NCBI RefSeq assembly: GCF_014641615.1
Contig: NZ_BMIB01000001.1
Location: 1,302,769-1,366,768, forward strand
Source of the DNA: Filimonas zeae
Lineage (GTDB): Bacteria > Bacteroidota > Bacteroidia > Chitinophagales > Chitinophagaceae
Direction: 5' to 3'
DNA: 64,000 nt
Positions 1-9,799 of the stretch are shown here, one piece after another. A program made the translations under genes and the position numbers. The notes beneath the pieces were generated by a model, which saw nothing but the letters and a program-made list of their open reading frames with translations, did no database searches and was not told the DNA's origin. Each line of letters starts with the position of its first letter. Position 1 is the stretch's first letter.

Positions 1-1
1 T

Positions 2-1003
2 GTAAAATATACTATTCAATTATACAGTGGGGCAGATGTAAGGGGGTATGTGGATTTTACCACTAAAGAACCTTTTACAGGAACTATTATTGACCTTACC
101 GGCATTAGTGGCCGCCCGGGCGTACTGTCAGATACTTTGCCGGTGGTAAGTGCGGGCAGTATTATTATGCTTAACAGAAACGAAACGTATAACATAGCCT
201 CCGGCTTCAGCTTTGGCAAAAGCCTGATTATTATGAGTGCGCCGGATTTGCAAAGCACTGTAAAGGCTAAAATATTCTTTACCAGCAATTTCAGTTTTGC
301 TGCCGGGGCTGCTATTGATTCTATTGAGTTTAACGATGTACATATGTACAGCGATAACTATGGTTCGCGTTATATATTCAATAACTCCAACAGCGCCAAT
401 ATAGGTAAGCTGAAGTTTGTAAACAGCCGCATGGAAATATTCCGCGGCATGGTGCGCCTGCAGGGTGGCACTTTAAACATGGGTAGTTTTATTATTGACA
501 ACTGTATTGTAGACAGTGTAGGCAACTATTCGGTATTGAACATTGCGGCCTCCTGTAAAATTGACAACATTGCCGTAACCAACAGCACGGTGTATAAGGT
601 GGAGGGTATGATTACCAGCGCACAAAGTTCCAATACCGTGCTGCTGAACAACTGTACATTTAATGAAGCACCGCTGGGCAACAGCAAAAGCTATTATGTA
701 GATTATAATGGTAATGGTATTACAGGTGGGCTAACCGTAACCAACTGCCTGTTTGGTATAGGAAAAAACAGTGCCGGTGCTACCACGGTAAGAGATTTCA
801 GAATCGGGGCTACTACATCGGTATATGTAACCAATAACTATCGTACGGCTGACCATACTTCGGCTGGTAACGATTTTCCTAATATCACTACTTATACGCG
901 GCCCGCACTACAGCTGTGGAAAGATCCGTTTAAGGGTGATTTTACAATAGCAGACAACCTGTTTCCGGCAAAGAATACTGCCGGAGACCCCAGATGGAGA
1001 TAA
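2..1003 (+). CDS. DUF4957/DUF5123-type beta-helix surface protein (5' truncated)
   Basis: The frame is open from the window edge, so the gene begins upstream. It runs to a TAA at 1001-1003, and the visible part is 333 residues. The sequence is rich in short Asn/Ser/Thr beta-strand repeats of the LxNCTF / VTNSTV / IDNCIV kind, typical of a right-handed parallel beta-helix. It ends with a short tail (NTAGDPRWR) that I associate with the DUF5123 family. In Bacteroidota such proteins are surface lipoproteins of polysaccharide utilization loci, often beside pectin-degrading enzymes. The GH3 enzyme 90 bp downstream fits that setting. The signal peptide would lie outside the window. The fold is well supported; the exact ligand is unknown. 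Confidence 0.7.
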   Translation, partial: VKYTIQLYSGADVRGYVDFTTKEPFTGTIIDLTGISGRPGVLSDTLPVVSAGSIIMLNRNETYNIASGFSFGKSLIIMSAPDLQSTVKAKIFFTSNFSFAAGAAIDSIEFNDVHMYSDNYGSRYIFNNSNSANIGKLKFVNSRMEIFRGMVRLQGGTLNMGSFIIDNCIVDSVGNYSVLNIAASCKIDNIAVTNSTVYKVEGMITSAQSSNTVLLNNCTFNEAPLGNSKSYYVDYNGNGITGGLTVTNCLFGIGKNSAGATTVRDFRIGATTSVYVTNNYRTADHTSAGNDFPNITTYTRPALQLWKDPFKGDFTIADNLFPAKNTAGDPRWR

Positions 1004-1093
1004 GTTTTTCGACAACAAGCAAAGTCATCATGTTCGCCCTGTTCTCAGGGGGAACAACTGATGACCCTGATGTAAGATGATAAAAAGCGATTA

Positions 1094-3697
1094 ATGAAAA
1101 GCATGAACAGAAGCGTAGCCTTATTAGTATCGGTATTGGTATGGGCCCAACTGGCCGCACAGCAATTGCCTTATCAAAACCCGGCGCTGGGTGCGGAAGA
1201 ACGGGCAAAGGATTTGCTGAAGCGCATGACCTTGAAAGAAAAGATAAGCCAGACCATGAATGGCTCACCGGCTATTGAACGTTTGGGCATACCGGCAACC
1301 GACTGGTGGAACGAAGCTTTGCACGGCGTGGCCCGGGCAGGTAAAGCCACCGTATTTCCACAAACCATAGGGCTTGCGGCTACTTTTGATACGGCGTCTG
1401 TATACACCACTTATTCTATGATTGCAGATGAGGCCCGCGCCAAGCACCACGATTTTAAAAGAAACAATCAGTATAAACGATACCAGGGCCTTACGTTCTG
1501 GACGCCTAATATCAACATCTTCCGCGATCCGCGTTGGGGCCGGGGTATGGAAACCTACGGCGAAGACCCGTGTTTAACCGCCTCAATGGGTTATGCGGTG
1601 GTAACAGGTCTGCAGGGTAATGGCCTGGGTAAATACGATAAAACACATGCCTGCGCCAAACACTACGCCGTACACAGCGGGCCGGAATGGAACCGGCACA
1701 GCTTTGATGCCAAACATATTTCGCAGCGCGATTTGTGGGAAACCTACCTGCCTGCTTTTAAGACGCTGGTAACAGAGGCGCATGTAAAAGAAGTAATGTG
1801 TGCTTATAACCGTTTTGAGGGCGAGCCCTGCTGCTCTAACAAACAGTTGCTGGTAAAGATACTGCGCGATACCTGGGGCTTTGAAGATGTAATTGTATCT
1901 GACTGCGGTGCTATCCGCGATTTTTATGGTAAAGACAAACATGAAACCCACAGTACGGTGCAGGCCGCGGCAGCAGATGCGGTATTATCCGGAACAGACC
2001 TTGCCTGCGACGGATCGTATGCTGCACTGGAAACTGCCGTAAAAGAAGGGCTGATTAAAGAAGAGGAAATTGATAAATCGGTATTGCGGCTGCTGCGCGC
2101 CAGAATACAGCTGGGTATGCTGGATAATGATTCGCTGGTGGCATTGTCGCAGATTTCTTATTCGGTAGTAGAAGGCAAAGTGCATGTACAACATGCACTG
2201 GAAATGGCCCGCAAAAGCATGGTATTGTTAAGCAATAAGAATAAAACATTACCCTTATCTGCCAATATACGCAAGCTGGCAGTAGTAGGGCCCAATGCCA
2301 ACGATTCGGTAATGCAGTGGGCCAACTACAATGGCATCCCTTCCCGCACCGTAACCATACTGGAAGGCATAAAAGCCAGGCTGCCGCAGGGTGCAGTGGT
2401 GTACGAGAAAGGCTGCGAGCTGGTAACGGATACGGTATTCAGCAGTTATGTAACCCGTTGCAGTTTTGAAGGTAAACCCGGCTTTAAAGCGCAGTTCTGG
2501 AATACACGCGATTTTACCGGGCCAATGGTAGCTGAAGATCAGGTAAGCAGACCGTTCAGTTATGATGCAGGTGGTAATACGGTTTTTGCACCGGGCGTTA
2601 ATCTGTACGATTTTTCTGCACGGTTTCAAACCAACTATACTGCCAAAGAAGCGGAGGATATTTTGTTTAAAATTTCCGCAGATGATGGATACAGAATTAA
2701 GGTAGATAATGCAGAGGTGCTGGCTTATTGGAACATTGGTAAGCAGCCTGGTAAAACCTGGCGGCTGCGTGCAGAAAAGGACCATACTTATCATATAGTA
2801 ATAGAGTATTTTCAAAGCAATGGCAGCGCTACACTCAATTTTGACATGGGCGTAAAAAAAGCGGTGGTACCTGCTGAGGTGGCGGCCCGTGTGCAGGATG
2901 CAGATGCTATAGTATTTGTAGGTGGCATTTCTGCGGCATTGGAAGGAGAGGAGCGCAGCCTGGAAATACCCGGCTTTAAAAAAGGCGATAGAACCACTAT
3001 TGAATTACCGCCCGCGCAGGAAAAACTGTTACGTGCCTTAAAGGCCACAGGTAAGCCGGTAATATTTGTGGTGTGTTCTGGCAGCGCACTGGCCTTACCC
3101 TGGGAAAACGAAAACCTGGATGCGGTGCTGGAAGCCTGGTACCCCGGCCAACAGGGCGGTACTGCTGTGGCTGATGTACTGTTTGGCGATTACAACCCCG
3201 CAGGCCGTTTACCGGTTACGTTTTATGCAGCCACCAGCGATCTGCCGGATTTTGAAGATTATCAAATGACGAAAGGCCGCACCTATCGTTACTTCACCGG
3301 TAAGCCGGTATACCCTTTCGGTCACGGCCTTAGTTATACCACCTTCCGGTACAACAAAGCAAGCCTTAGTAAAACCACCATTACCGTAAAAGATTCTGTA
3401 CTGGCCACTATACCTGTAGCCAATACCGGCAGCAGAGATGGGGAAGAAGTGGTGCAGGTATATATCCGGAATATGCAGGATAAAGAAGGGCCGTTGAAAT
3501 CGCTGCGTGCTTTTAAACGCGTATTCATTAAAGCAGGCCAAAGCAGCAGCGTGCAGATACCACTGGGTAACAGTGCCTTTGAGTTTTTTGATCCGCAAAC
3601 GCAAAGTGTGCGCGTTAAGCCGGGTAAGTACGAAGTGTTGTATGGTGGAAGTTCAGATAGTAAACAACTGCAAAAGATAAACCTGATAATACAATAA
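1094..3697 (+). CDS. Glycoside hydrolase family 3 (beta-glucosidase/beta-xylosidase type) with PA14 domain
   Basis: 867 residues. A Sec signal peptide (residues 1-22, cleavage near AAQQ) is followed by the GH3 N-terminal barrel with WWNEALHGVAR near residue 70 and the nucleophile motif VSDCGAI, with Asp270. A PA14-like insert lies at roughly residues 455-595, inside the GH3 C-terminal sandwich domain. A fibronectin III-like domain (VPVANTGSRDGEEVVQVYI) closes the protein. Secreted enzymes of this layout remove terminal beta-linked glucose or xylose from oligosaccharides in the periplasm. The closest look is the xylan beta-xylosidase/BglX branch; the substrate cannot be fixed by eye. An alternative start is Met4 at 1103. 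It probably forms the end of a polysaccharide locus with the upstream gene. Confidence 0.93.
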   Translation: MKSMNRSVALLVSVLVWAQLAAQQLPYQNPALGAEERAKDLLKRMTLKEKISQTMNGSPAIERLGIPATDWWNEALHGVARAGKATVFPQTIGLAATFDTASVYTTYSMIADEARAKHHDFKRNNQYKRYQGLTFWTPNINIFRDPRWGRGMETYGEDPCLTASMGYAVVTGLQGNGLGKYDKTHACAKHYAVHSGPEWNRHSFDAKHISQRDLWETYLPAFKTLVTEAHVKEVMCAYNRFEGEPCCSNKQLLVKILRDTWGFEDVIVSDCGAIRDFYGKDKHETHSTVQAAAADAVLSGTDLACDGSYAALETAVKEGLIKEEEIDKSVLRLLRARIQLGMLDNDSLVALSQISYSVVEGKVHVQHALEMARKSMVLLSNKNKTLPLSANIRKLAVVGPNANDSVMQWANYNGIPSRTVTILEGIKARLPQGAVVYEKGCELVTDTVFSSYVTRCSFEGKPGFKAQFWNTRDFTGPMVAEDQVSRPFSYDAGGNTVFAPGVNLYDFSARFQTNYTAKEAEDILFKISADDGYRIKVDNAEVLAYWNIGKQPGKTWRLRAEKDHTYHIVIEYFQSNGSATLNFDMGVKKAVVPAEVAARVQDADAIVFVGGISAALEGEERSLEIPGFKKGDRTTIELPPAQEKLLRALKATGKPVIFVVCSGSALALPWENENLDAVLEAWYPGQQGGTAVADVLFGDYNPAGRLPVTFYAATSDLPDFEDYQMTKGRTYRYFTGKPVYPFGHGLSYTTFRYNKASLSKTTITVKDSVLATIPVANTGSRDGEEVVQVYIRNMQDKEGPLKSLRAFKRVFIKAGQSSSVQIPLGNSAFEFFDPQTQSVRVKPGKYEVLYGGSSDSKQLQKINLIIQ

Positions 3698-3722
3698 CAC
3701 CACACTAAACCTTGACGTTAAA

Positions 3723-3751
3723 GAGGCCGTATCATAGTTTGATGCGGCCTC
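3723..3751. terminator. Intrinsic terminator between convergent genes
   Basis: A 12-bp stem (3723-3734 with 3740-3751, one G-U pair) with a 5-nt loop lies 26 bp after the GH3 stop. It is followed by a T-rich stretch on the plus strand and a short T run on the minus strand. It can serve both the GH3 gene and the convergent gene ending at 3790. Confidence 0.7.
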
Positions 3752-3789
3752 CTGCCTTCTTTTATATTGCTGTTGCCGTAGCGCAGTTG

Positions 3790-4803
3790 CTAAGTATATT
3801 CCTTATTCACTTCTTTATCCCTGCCACTCTCCAGTAAGTCTGCTATCTGTTCCATAGCCATACTCCACAAAGCTTCATCCGGGCTGGTCATTTTACCAAT
3901 ATACTCCGGTTTCCGCTGTGGCTGGCTTGTATAGTAAATATTGCAGTCAATAGGGTTGTTACGGAAAACATACTCTTTAAATGTGGCTGTTCCACCAGGG
4001 GCAAATGGTACTATATGGCAGAACTGACGGTTGGCAAAACCTGCTTTCCCATACTCGTCATCTCGCCATACCACAAATGCGTTATCATCACTCAGCAGAT
4101 TAGCTATACATTCCGGTGTGTAGCGCAGTGCAAGCTGGTCTATATAAGTACCGCCGGCGGTAAAGCTGCCTTCCGTTATCTGGTATTGTAGCTTCGGGTG
4201 TAGTGTAAGCTGCTGCTGGTATTCATCTGTAAGAAAAGGGGTGAGGTCTGGCTGATGTTCTACTTCCAGCCAGCAGTCTTTACGGTATTTGCTGCTGCCT
4301 TCCTGTTTCCAGATGCTTATTTTAACGGTGGTTTTATCCAGCTGCCATTCGCAGGAGGCAGAGGCATAATCGGCCGTGTCATTTTCAAATATGCTCTTTG
4401 GTTCACCCCATAGCTGTATAAAATGTTGCTTTAACTGCAGGTAGGTATCCCAGCCGGGTTGTGCAAACCGCACTTCGGCAGTAAGCCGGGTAAGCGGCCA
4501 TTGGGGGTTAAACTTGTTGGGGGCTTCCCAGGAAGGGGTGGGTATAATTACCTCCGGTATCAGCACCCCAAACAACAGCACCGGTTTTTTAATAAAGTAA
4601 TGCAGGCCTTTAAAGTCCGGATTGGGAAAGTCAATCGGCTGCTTTTTTACAAACGGCTGCTTTTCCAGCACAGCAAAGTTGGGCCAGGGAAAAAACTGTT
4701 CCGCCTGGTTAAGGGCAATGGCTGTCTGCAGTATCGGGTTTCCGGCTTCGTAGCTGGCGGCCAGGGTTGCAAAGCCTGGTTTCTTTTTAAAAAACGAAAA
4801 CAT
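3790..4803 (-). CDS. Hypothetical protein, 337 aa
   Basis: I do not recognise the family. The start is set at the ATG at 4801-4803 (MFSFFKKKPGF); two codons further up is only a TTG. There is no signal peptide or membrane segment. The protein is rich in Trp, Pro and aromatic residues and reads as a soluble cytoplasmic protein with a mixed alpha/beta pattern. It stands alone on the minus strand, separated from the LytTR gene by about 190 bp, and converges with the GH3 gene. An ordinary codon pattern and long open frame support a real gene. Confidence 0.6.
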   Translation of the reverse strand: MFSFFKKKPGFATLAASYEAGNPILQTAIALNQAEQFFPWPNFAVLEKQPFVKKQPIDFPNPDFKGLHYFIKKPVLLFGVLIPEVIIPTPSWEAPNKFNPQWPLTRLTAEVRFAQPGWDTYLQLKQHFIQLWGEPKSIFENDTADYASASCEWQLDKTTVKISIWKQEGSSKYRKDCWLEVEHQPDLTPFLTDEYQQQLTLHPKLQYQITEGSFTAGGTYIDQLALRYTPECIANLLSDDNAFVVWRDDEYGKAGFANRQFCHIVPFAPGGTATFKEYVFRNNPIDCNIYYTSQPQRKPEYIGKMTSPDEALWSMAMEQIADLLESGRDKEVNKEYT

Positions 4804-4995
4804 AATCAACTAAGGGTATCTAATTCGCGGCTAAAGTAAGGGAAAATAAGCGGTAAACAGCATGCGGGGCAATTTGCGGCGGTATGCGTATTTAGCACAA
4901 ACCGTTATATGGAAAATCACGTGATAGAAACCCGGAACCTGATACTCTCTGTATATGGGTTGCTTAAGTCAGACTACCTGGCTACCCATGGTGCA

Positions 4996-5703
4996 TCAGC
5001 CTAAACGGGCGCGCAGGTTTTTGTAGCGGGAGCGGCCCACAGGTAATACCTCGCCGTTTTTCATGCGGATGGCATAGCGGCCGCCTGCTTCAATCAGCAG
5101 TTGATCTGCATCCTGCCAGCGGATGATGTACGAGCGGTGTATACGTACAAACGCATCCGCAGGCAGTAGTTGTTCCAATGCATCCATGCTTTTATCGTGC
5201 AGCTCGGTGTGGCCGTTAAACAGCCGTAACTCAGAATAATTACCCGCACCCTGAATGCGTTGTACCTGTGCCAGGGGTACCAGTTTAACAGCGCCATTGG
5301 CACGTATGGCCAGGTGTTGCAGGGTTTGCTCCGGTACCGCTGCCGGGGTGGTGGCGCGCAGGCGGTCAAACGCTTTAAACAAACGCGCTTCATCAAAAGG
5401 CTTGGGTACAAAATCCAGTACGCCATAGGCAAAGGCAGTAATGGCTTTATCGGTATGGGCGGATACAATAATGGTATGAAAGGAGTGCGATACCATTGTT
5501 TGCAGCAGGGTAAAACCATCTTCCCCGTTCAGGTTCAGGTCCAGCAGCAGCAGGTGTACCGGATTTTTTTCTACATATGCCAGTCCCTTAGGCAGTGCAT
5601 CGCACAGCTCAATGTGAGCAGGCTGGTATTCAAAATATTGTTTGGTCATGCGGGCCAGCCTGCGTGCTATACGCATCTCATCTTCCAGTATCAGTATATT
5701 CAT
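4996..5703 (-). CDS. LytTR-family response regulator
   Basis: 235 residues from the ATG at 5701-5703 (MNILILEDEM). The receiver domain spans residues 1-120, with acidic pocket Glu7/Asp8, phospho-acceptor Asp55 in LLLLDLNLNGEDG, and the conserved Lys in VPKPFD. A LytTR DNA-binding domain covers about 140-235, with the FVRIHRSYII and LPVGRSRYKNL signatures. It acts as the phosphorylated transcription factor partner of the kinase encoded immediately upstream. The two genes overlap by four bases (ATGA), so they are translationally coupled. Likely targets include the divergent beta-barrel gene, but that is inference. Confidence 0.93.
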   Translation of the reverse strand: MNILILEDEMRIARRLARMTKQYFEYQPAHIELCDALPKGLAYVEKNPVHLLLLDLNLNGEDGFTLLQTMVSHSFHTIIVSAHTDKAITAFAYGVLDFVPKPFDEARLFKAFDRLRATTPAAVPEQTLQHLAIRANGAVKLVPLAQVQRIQGAGNYSELRLFNGHTELHDKSMDALEQLLPADAFVRIHRSYIIRWQDADQLLIEAGGRYAIRMKNGEVLPVGRSRYKNLRARLG

Positions 5704-7289
5704 TTGTATAAGTAGATGGTGTTCCGCCATCCGCCGGAAAAGGGTGCTGCTGTAAACTGCCACCGGTTGCCGTAATTCTCTTCCAGTCTGGCCCGTACAT
5801 AGCGGAAGCCATTACCACCCGTTCGTTCCCTTACCCGGTTTTCCCCACTGGTTTCTAATATATATTCCTTACCCGTTGCCGTACGGCGAAAGCGCAGCAG
5901 AAAATGAATCTGGTTGTTTACCGGAATACTATGGGTTATGCCGTTCTCTACCAGCGTAAGCAGTATGGCAGGTGGTATCAGTTCGTTGGGGTCAATATCC
6001 TGTTCTGTCCATACATACGTTACTTCCTTGCGGTATTGCATTACGGCAATATGCTGCTTACACAGGTCTATCTCCCGTTGTATGGGTACCAGGGTTTCAT
6101 CCGACATTTCCATCAGAATATCAAACTCGGCCGATAAGGCTTTTATAAAGCGCACACCTTCTGCGGGTGATTCCTCTACCCAATCCATTAAGGACGTAAG
6201 GGTGTTGCGCAGAAAGTGGGGTTGGATATTCTTCTTCACCAGTTCCAGCTGTAAACGGGCAGATAACAGTTGGGAGGATTGATGCGCCTGCTCCAGCTGC
6301 CGCGCACTAAGGGTTTGCAGGTATAATATGCAAAGCAGTATAATGGTAAAGGAGATGTACAAACCAAAATCGAAGAAAACATAGCGGGTAACTACCATCG
6401 ACAAGCCAAAGCCGCAGAGCACCAGTAAGGCACCTTTTTGCCGGTGCAGCAGTGCATATAACAACACCAGTACAGAAGCAAACCATAAGGTAATGCTGTG
6501 CAGGTATGCAGTAAGATCGTAATGGCCGTAGTTAATGCCGTAAATAGCCAGCAGGGCCATGATAAGTGTAGCGGTAAACAGTGGCATATGTGGCAGCCGG
6601 TAATGCACGGCAAAGTAAAAAGGGGTAAGCACAGCCGTGGCAAAAGTAAGCCAGCCCACCATGGTAAGCCGGGTATAGAAATGCGTATAAGGAATGTCTA
6701 TATAAAACTTAATATACTCCGCCGCCAGCAGCAGAAAAAATAACAGGCATATCAGTGCAAACAAAAAGGTAGTACTGGCTTTGGTATGGCTGTTAAAATA
6801 CAAAAACGCATAGTAAATGCCGGCTATTAAAAAAGCCCCCGCCATCAGGTTTACAAACGATAACTCCAGCAACGGCTGCCGCAGCAGTTTCAGGTAACTC
6901 TCCGGCTTGGCCGCTACCTGGCGTCCTGCTTCTTTCAACCAGGTTTGGGTGCCTTTAATATCTACCACGTGTGTACCAATACCACTAAGGCTGTCGGGAA
7001 TTTGGTAATAGCTGTTTTCTGTGCCGGGTACTTCAGGGTGGCCGGGGCGGGCGGGTATGCCGTTTTGGCCTATGCGGCAATTATCCCAATACACTTCAAA
7101 GGCCCCAAAGCTATGTATCTGCAGGCCCAATGGGGTGGTAAACATTTTCTCCTGTAAATGCACCCGCACCTGTGCATGAAACTGGTGGTTTGCGGAGGTA
7201 TGTGTTACTGCCTCATCCGCGGCATACCGTATATCAGGGTTGCACGAAACCAGTGCCAGCAAAAACAAAAAAAGCAGTCGCGTTTGCAT
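5700..7289 (-). CDS. LytS-type sensor histidine kinase with 7TM-like sensor
   Basis: 529 residues. A lipoprotein-like signal (LLALVSCNP) is followed by a periplasmic beta-rich domain (about 30-140) resembling 7TMR-DISM extracellular domains. About seven to eight hydrophobic helices follow (about 145-330), then a short coiled region. The His_kinase domain has QPHFLRNTL (His near residue 358). The ATPase part carries an N-box variant (LLTLVENGITHS) and a GGNGFRYVRARLEENYG ending. The G2-type loop is shortened, as usual for this family. It autophosphorylates and passes phosphate to the LytTR regulator. The stimulus is unknown; a carbohydrate-like ligand is a reasonable guess from the domain type. 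Confidence 0.9.
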   Translation of the reverse strand: MQTRLLFLFLLALVSCNPDIRYAADEAVTHTSANHQFHAQVRVHLQEKMFTTPLGLQIHSFGAFEVYWDNCRIGQNGIPARPGHPEVPGTENSYYQIPDSLSGIGTHVVDIKGTQTWLKEAGRQVAAKPESYLKLLRQPLLELSFVNLMAGAFLIAGIYYAFLYFNSHTKASTTFLFALICLLFFLLLAAEYIKFYIDIPYTHFYTRLTMVGWLTFATAVLTPFYFAVHYRLPHMPLFTATLIMALLAIYGINYGHYDLTAYLHSITLWFASVLVLLYALLHRQKGALLVLCGFGLSMVVTRYVFFDFGLYISFTIILLCILYLQTLSARQLEQAHQSSQLLSARLQLELVKKNIQPHFLRNTLTSLMDWVEESPAEGVRFIKALSAEFDILMEMSDETLVPIQREIDLCKQHIAVMQYRKEVTYVWTEQDIDPNELIPPAILLTLVENGITHSIPVNNQIHFLLRFRRTATGKEYILETSGENRVRERTGGNGFRYVRARLEENYGNRWQFTAAPFSGGWRNTIYLYK

Positions 7290-7398
7290 AAGGTAAATGT
7301 AAGTGGAATATGGCAGGTTTGTATGCCGTTCACGGAAGCAGCGTGCAGTTGGCGGAACGGAAGAAACGGAAGCTGAAGCCTTGTTTTATTCTTGCAGC

Positions 7399-9552
7399 AT
7401 GAAGACCATGCTATCATGCTTAACCATCCTCAGCTGTTTATCTGTTGTAAGCAGCAGCGCCCAAACGGACACTACCGCCGGCGCAGTAAAAAACGATACC
7501 ACCCTGGTACTCACCGCCCGCAAAGTACTGCCCGATGTGGTGGTTACCGGCAGAAAGAACGCCCTTACCCTGCTGCCCGATAAAAAGGTGTTTGAAATGG
7601 GAAAGGATATACTGTCGCAGAACGGATCGGTAACGGATGTGCTGAATGGCATCCCGGCTGTAAATGTAAGTCCGCAGGGGCAGGTTACGCTACGTGGAAA
7701 CGCAGGGGTAACCATACTCATCAACGGTCGCAGATCGGGGCTTGCGCAGGGCAATATGCTGGAGCAGTTGCAGGCGGCGCAGGTAGAACGTATTGAGGTT
7801 ATTACCAGCCCTTCTGCCCGGTACGATGCTGCGGGGGCATCCGGTATTATCAACATCATTCTTAAAAAGAACAGCAAAGCGGGTTTTAACGGCCAGGTGC
7901 AGGCTATGGCAGGTATCCCTAACGATACACGGCTGAATGCCAGTATCAACTATAAATCAGACAAGTTTAACTTCTTTGCCACACCGGGCCTCCGCAAATC
8001 AGATTACCGCGGTTTATACACTTCAGAACAAACTACCCCCGCTACCGCCTTATCGGTACAGCAGCGGGAAAACAGGCACGACGATGGCAGAATGCTGTAC
8101 ACGGGCATGGACTACCGCATCAACGATAAACAGAGTATGACAGCCGCCTACCTGTGGCATGGCACGGATGACCATGATAAAACCTGGCTGGACTACGATT
8201 ATCACCACACCATCACAGATAGTGTACTTAACAGAACAGGTGAATCCTGGGAGCACCGCAATTACCACCAGCTGGAATACAACTATACACAACTGTTTAC
8301 ACAGGCCAACCGTAAATGGACGGTAGATGTGCAGTACGACTGGTGGAACAGCCATAAAGAGTGGCAGCTGTTTACGGGTAAAAGCTTTCCGGTAACCGGC
8401 GCTTACCCTGCACTCAGCACCCATAACTATAATACCAGCCGCGATTTGCTGGTGCAGACAGATTGGGTACAGCCACTGAATGCCAACACCCGCCTGGAAG
8501 CCGGCGTTAAAACAGAAGCACGCAGCATACGGTACGATTTTCTGGCGCAGCAGGAGCAGGGCGGCACCCATGTGGTATACGAGCATATGGATAACGGCAT
8601 CCGCTATCAGGAATATATACAGGGTGGCTATGTGCAGGGCAGTTATAAAAAAGACAAATGGAGCTATCTGGCCGGTGCGAGGCTGGAGTATGCGGATATC
8701 CGCTTACAAAGCAGGGGGGAGGCGCATACACAGAAAAAAGACTATCTGCGTATATTCCCCACCCTGCATATAGATTACAGCGTGAACGAAAAGCTTACCG
8801 TGCAGGCCCATTACAGCAGCCGCATACGCCGCCCCTCGCTGTGGGATTTATCCCCTTTTGCGGAACTTACTGATATTACTACCCGCTATGCCGGTAACCC
8901 GCAACTAAACCCGGCCTACACTTCTCTTATAGAGCTGGGGCTGTTAAAGCGCAGCAACACACTCACCCTAAACCCTGCGCTGTTTTACCAGCACACCACC
9001 ACGCCGTTTACCGATTATACCACACGCAATACCAATGGTGTTTTTATAACCATGCCCGTAAACATCAGTGGCGAAAGCAGGCTGGGTGCGGAAATGACAG
9101 TGATGTATAGTCCCTTTGCCGCCCTGCAACTGAATGCCGATGTAAATTTGTATCGCTACCGCCAGTGGGGGCAGTATAACGGCTTTGATTATGCTTTCAG
9201 CGGCACTACTTCCGGTGGGCGTGTTACTGCCCAATGGAAACTGCCACATAACCTGGGTATACAGGGCCGTTACTACTATACCGGTGCCAACGCCACTGCG
9301 CAAAGCAGGGTAAAAACCATACAATGGGCAGACTTTGGCATTAGTAAAAAGTTGCTGAACGATCGTATTGCTGTTGCGGTAGATGCCACCAATGTGTTTG
9401 ATACCCGGCGCAACTACACGCAGCTTACCAGGGCGGATTATTCGCTTACCACTATGAGCCGCTTTAACGGTGCCCGTTTTCGCATGAGTGTTACCTGGAA
9501 AATAACCAAAGAAACACAGGTGCGGCAGGCAAAAGCGGGCAACCGCAGCTGA
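7399..9552 (+). CDS. TonB-dependent receptor-like outer membrane beta-barrel protein
   Basis: 717 residues from the ATG at 7399-7401, which gives a clean signal peptide ending at SSSAQ; the upstream in-frame extension has none. A plug domain at about 60-165 contains DVLNGIPAVNV, LRGNAGVTILINGR and VERIEVITSPSARYD. Barrel strands follow to a C-terminal aromatic-rich beta-strand. There is no N-terminal carboxypeptidase-regulatory domain. The pattern matches the OMP_b-brl_3 / TonB receptor group common in Bacteroidota. Substrate is unknown. It is divergent from the LytS/LytTR pair with about 110 bp between starts, so shared regulation is plausible. Confidence 0.88.
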   Translation: MKTMLSCLTILSCLSVVSSSAQTDTTAGAVKNDTTLVLTARKVLPDVVVTGRKNALTLLPDKKVFEMGKDILSQNGSVTDVLNGIPAVNVSPQGQVTLRGNAGVTILINGRRSGLAQGNMLEQLQAAQVERIEVITSPSARYDAAGASGIINIILKKNSKAGFNGQVQAMAGIPNDTRLNASINYKSDKFNFFATPGLRKSDYRGLYTSEQTTPATALSVQQRENRHDDGRMLYTGMDYRINDKQSMTAAYLWHGTDDHDKTWLDYDYHHTITDSVLNRTGESWEHRNYHQLEYNYTQLFTQANRKWTVDVQYDWWNSHKEWQLFTGKSFPVTGAYPALSTHNYNTSRDLLVQTDWVQPLNANTRLEAGVKTEARSIRYDFLAQQEQGGTHVVYEHMDNGIRYQEYIQGGYVQGSYKKDKWSYLAGARLEYADIRLQSRGEAHTQKKDYLRIFPTLHIDYSVNEKLTVQAHYSSRIRRPSLWDLSPFAELTDITTRYAGNPQLNPAYTSLIELGLLKRSNTLTLNPALFYQHTTTPFTDYTTRNTNGVFITMPVNISGESRLGAEMTVMYSPFAALQLNADVNLYRYRQWGQYNGFDYAFSGTTSGGRVTAQWKLPHNLGIQGRYYYTGANATAQSRVKTIQWADFGISKKLLNDRIAVAVDATNVFDTRRNYTQLTRADYSLTTMSRFNGARFRMSVTWKITKETQVRQAKAGNRS

Positions 9553-9557
9553 TAAGG

Positions 9558-9715
9558 GGTTTCAGCATTGGTCGTGGCAATCAGGTGTTACAGCATTCTC
9601 CGGCTGTAAATACCTATGATAGTGTAACAGGTTTACTTACAAAGCAGCAGTTTACGGTTGGGGTGAAAATATTTCCAGCTGGTCTTTTTCGTATAAAAAG
9701 TTTGCCGGCAAGTAG
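9558..9715 (+). pseudogene. Decayed 3' end of a paralog of the lipoprotein at 9800-10675
   Basis: Translation of this stretch matches the last part of the downstream lipoprotein: by hand alignment 22 of 33 residues agree, including SPxVNTYDxxTGLLxKQxFT. A one-base deletion shortly after that block shifts the frame. In the shifted frame the tail reads SFSYKKFAGK-stop, against NFTYKKVAAQ-stop in the intact gene. No 5' portion is left; the upstream side joins directly to the stop of the beta-barrel gene. This is the remnant of a tandem duplication or recombination. Confidence 0.75.
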
Positions 9716-9799
9716 CATGGGGGCTTATTTTTGCGCACCGGCTTGCCTCTGGCAGGCCGGTTTCAGCCATTTATTCTTTAAAAAACAAAAAGACCCACA

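Noticed and set aside
4909..5004. A 31-codon open frame starting MENHVIETRNL, like the first residues of an ABC ATPase
   Set aside because: No continuation of any ABC domain, overlaps the LytTR gene end on the other strand, and the likeness rests on about six residues.
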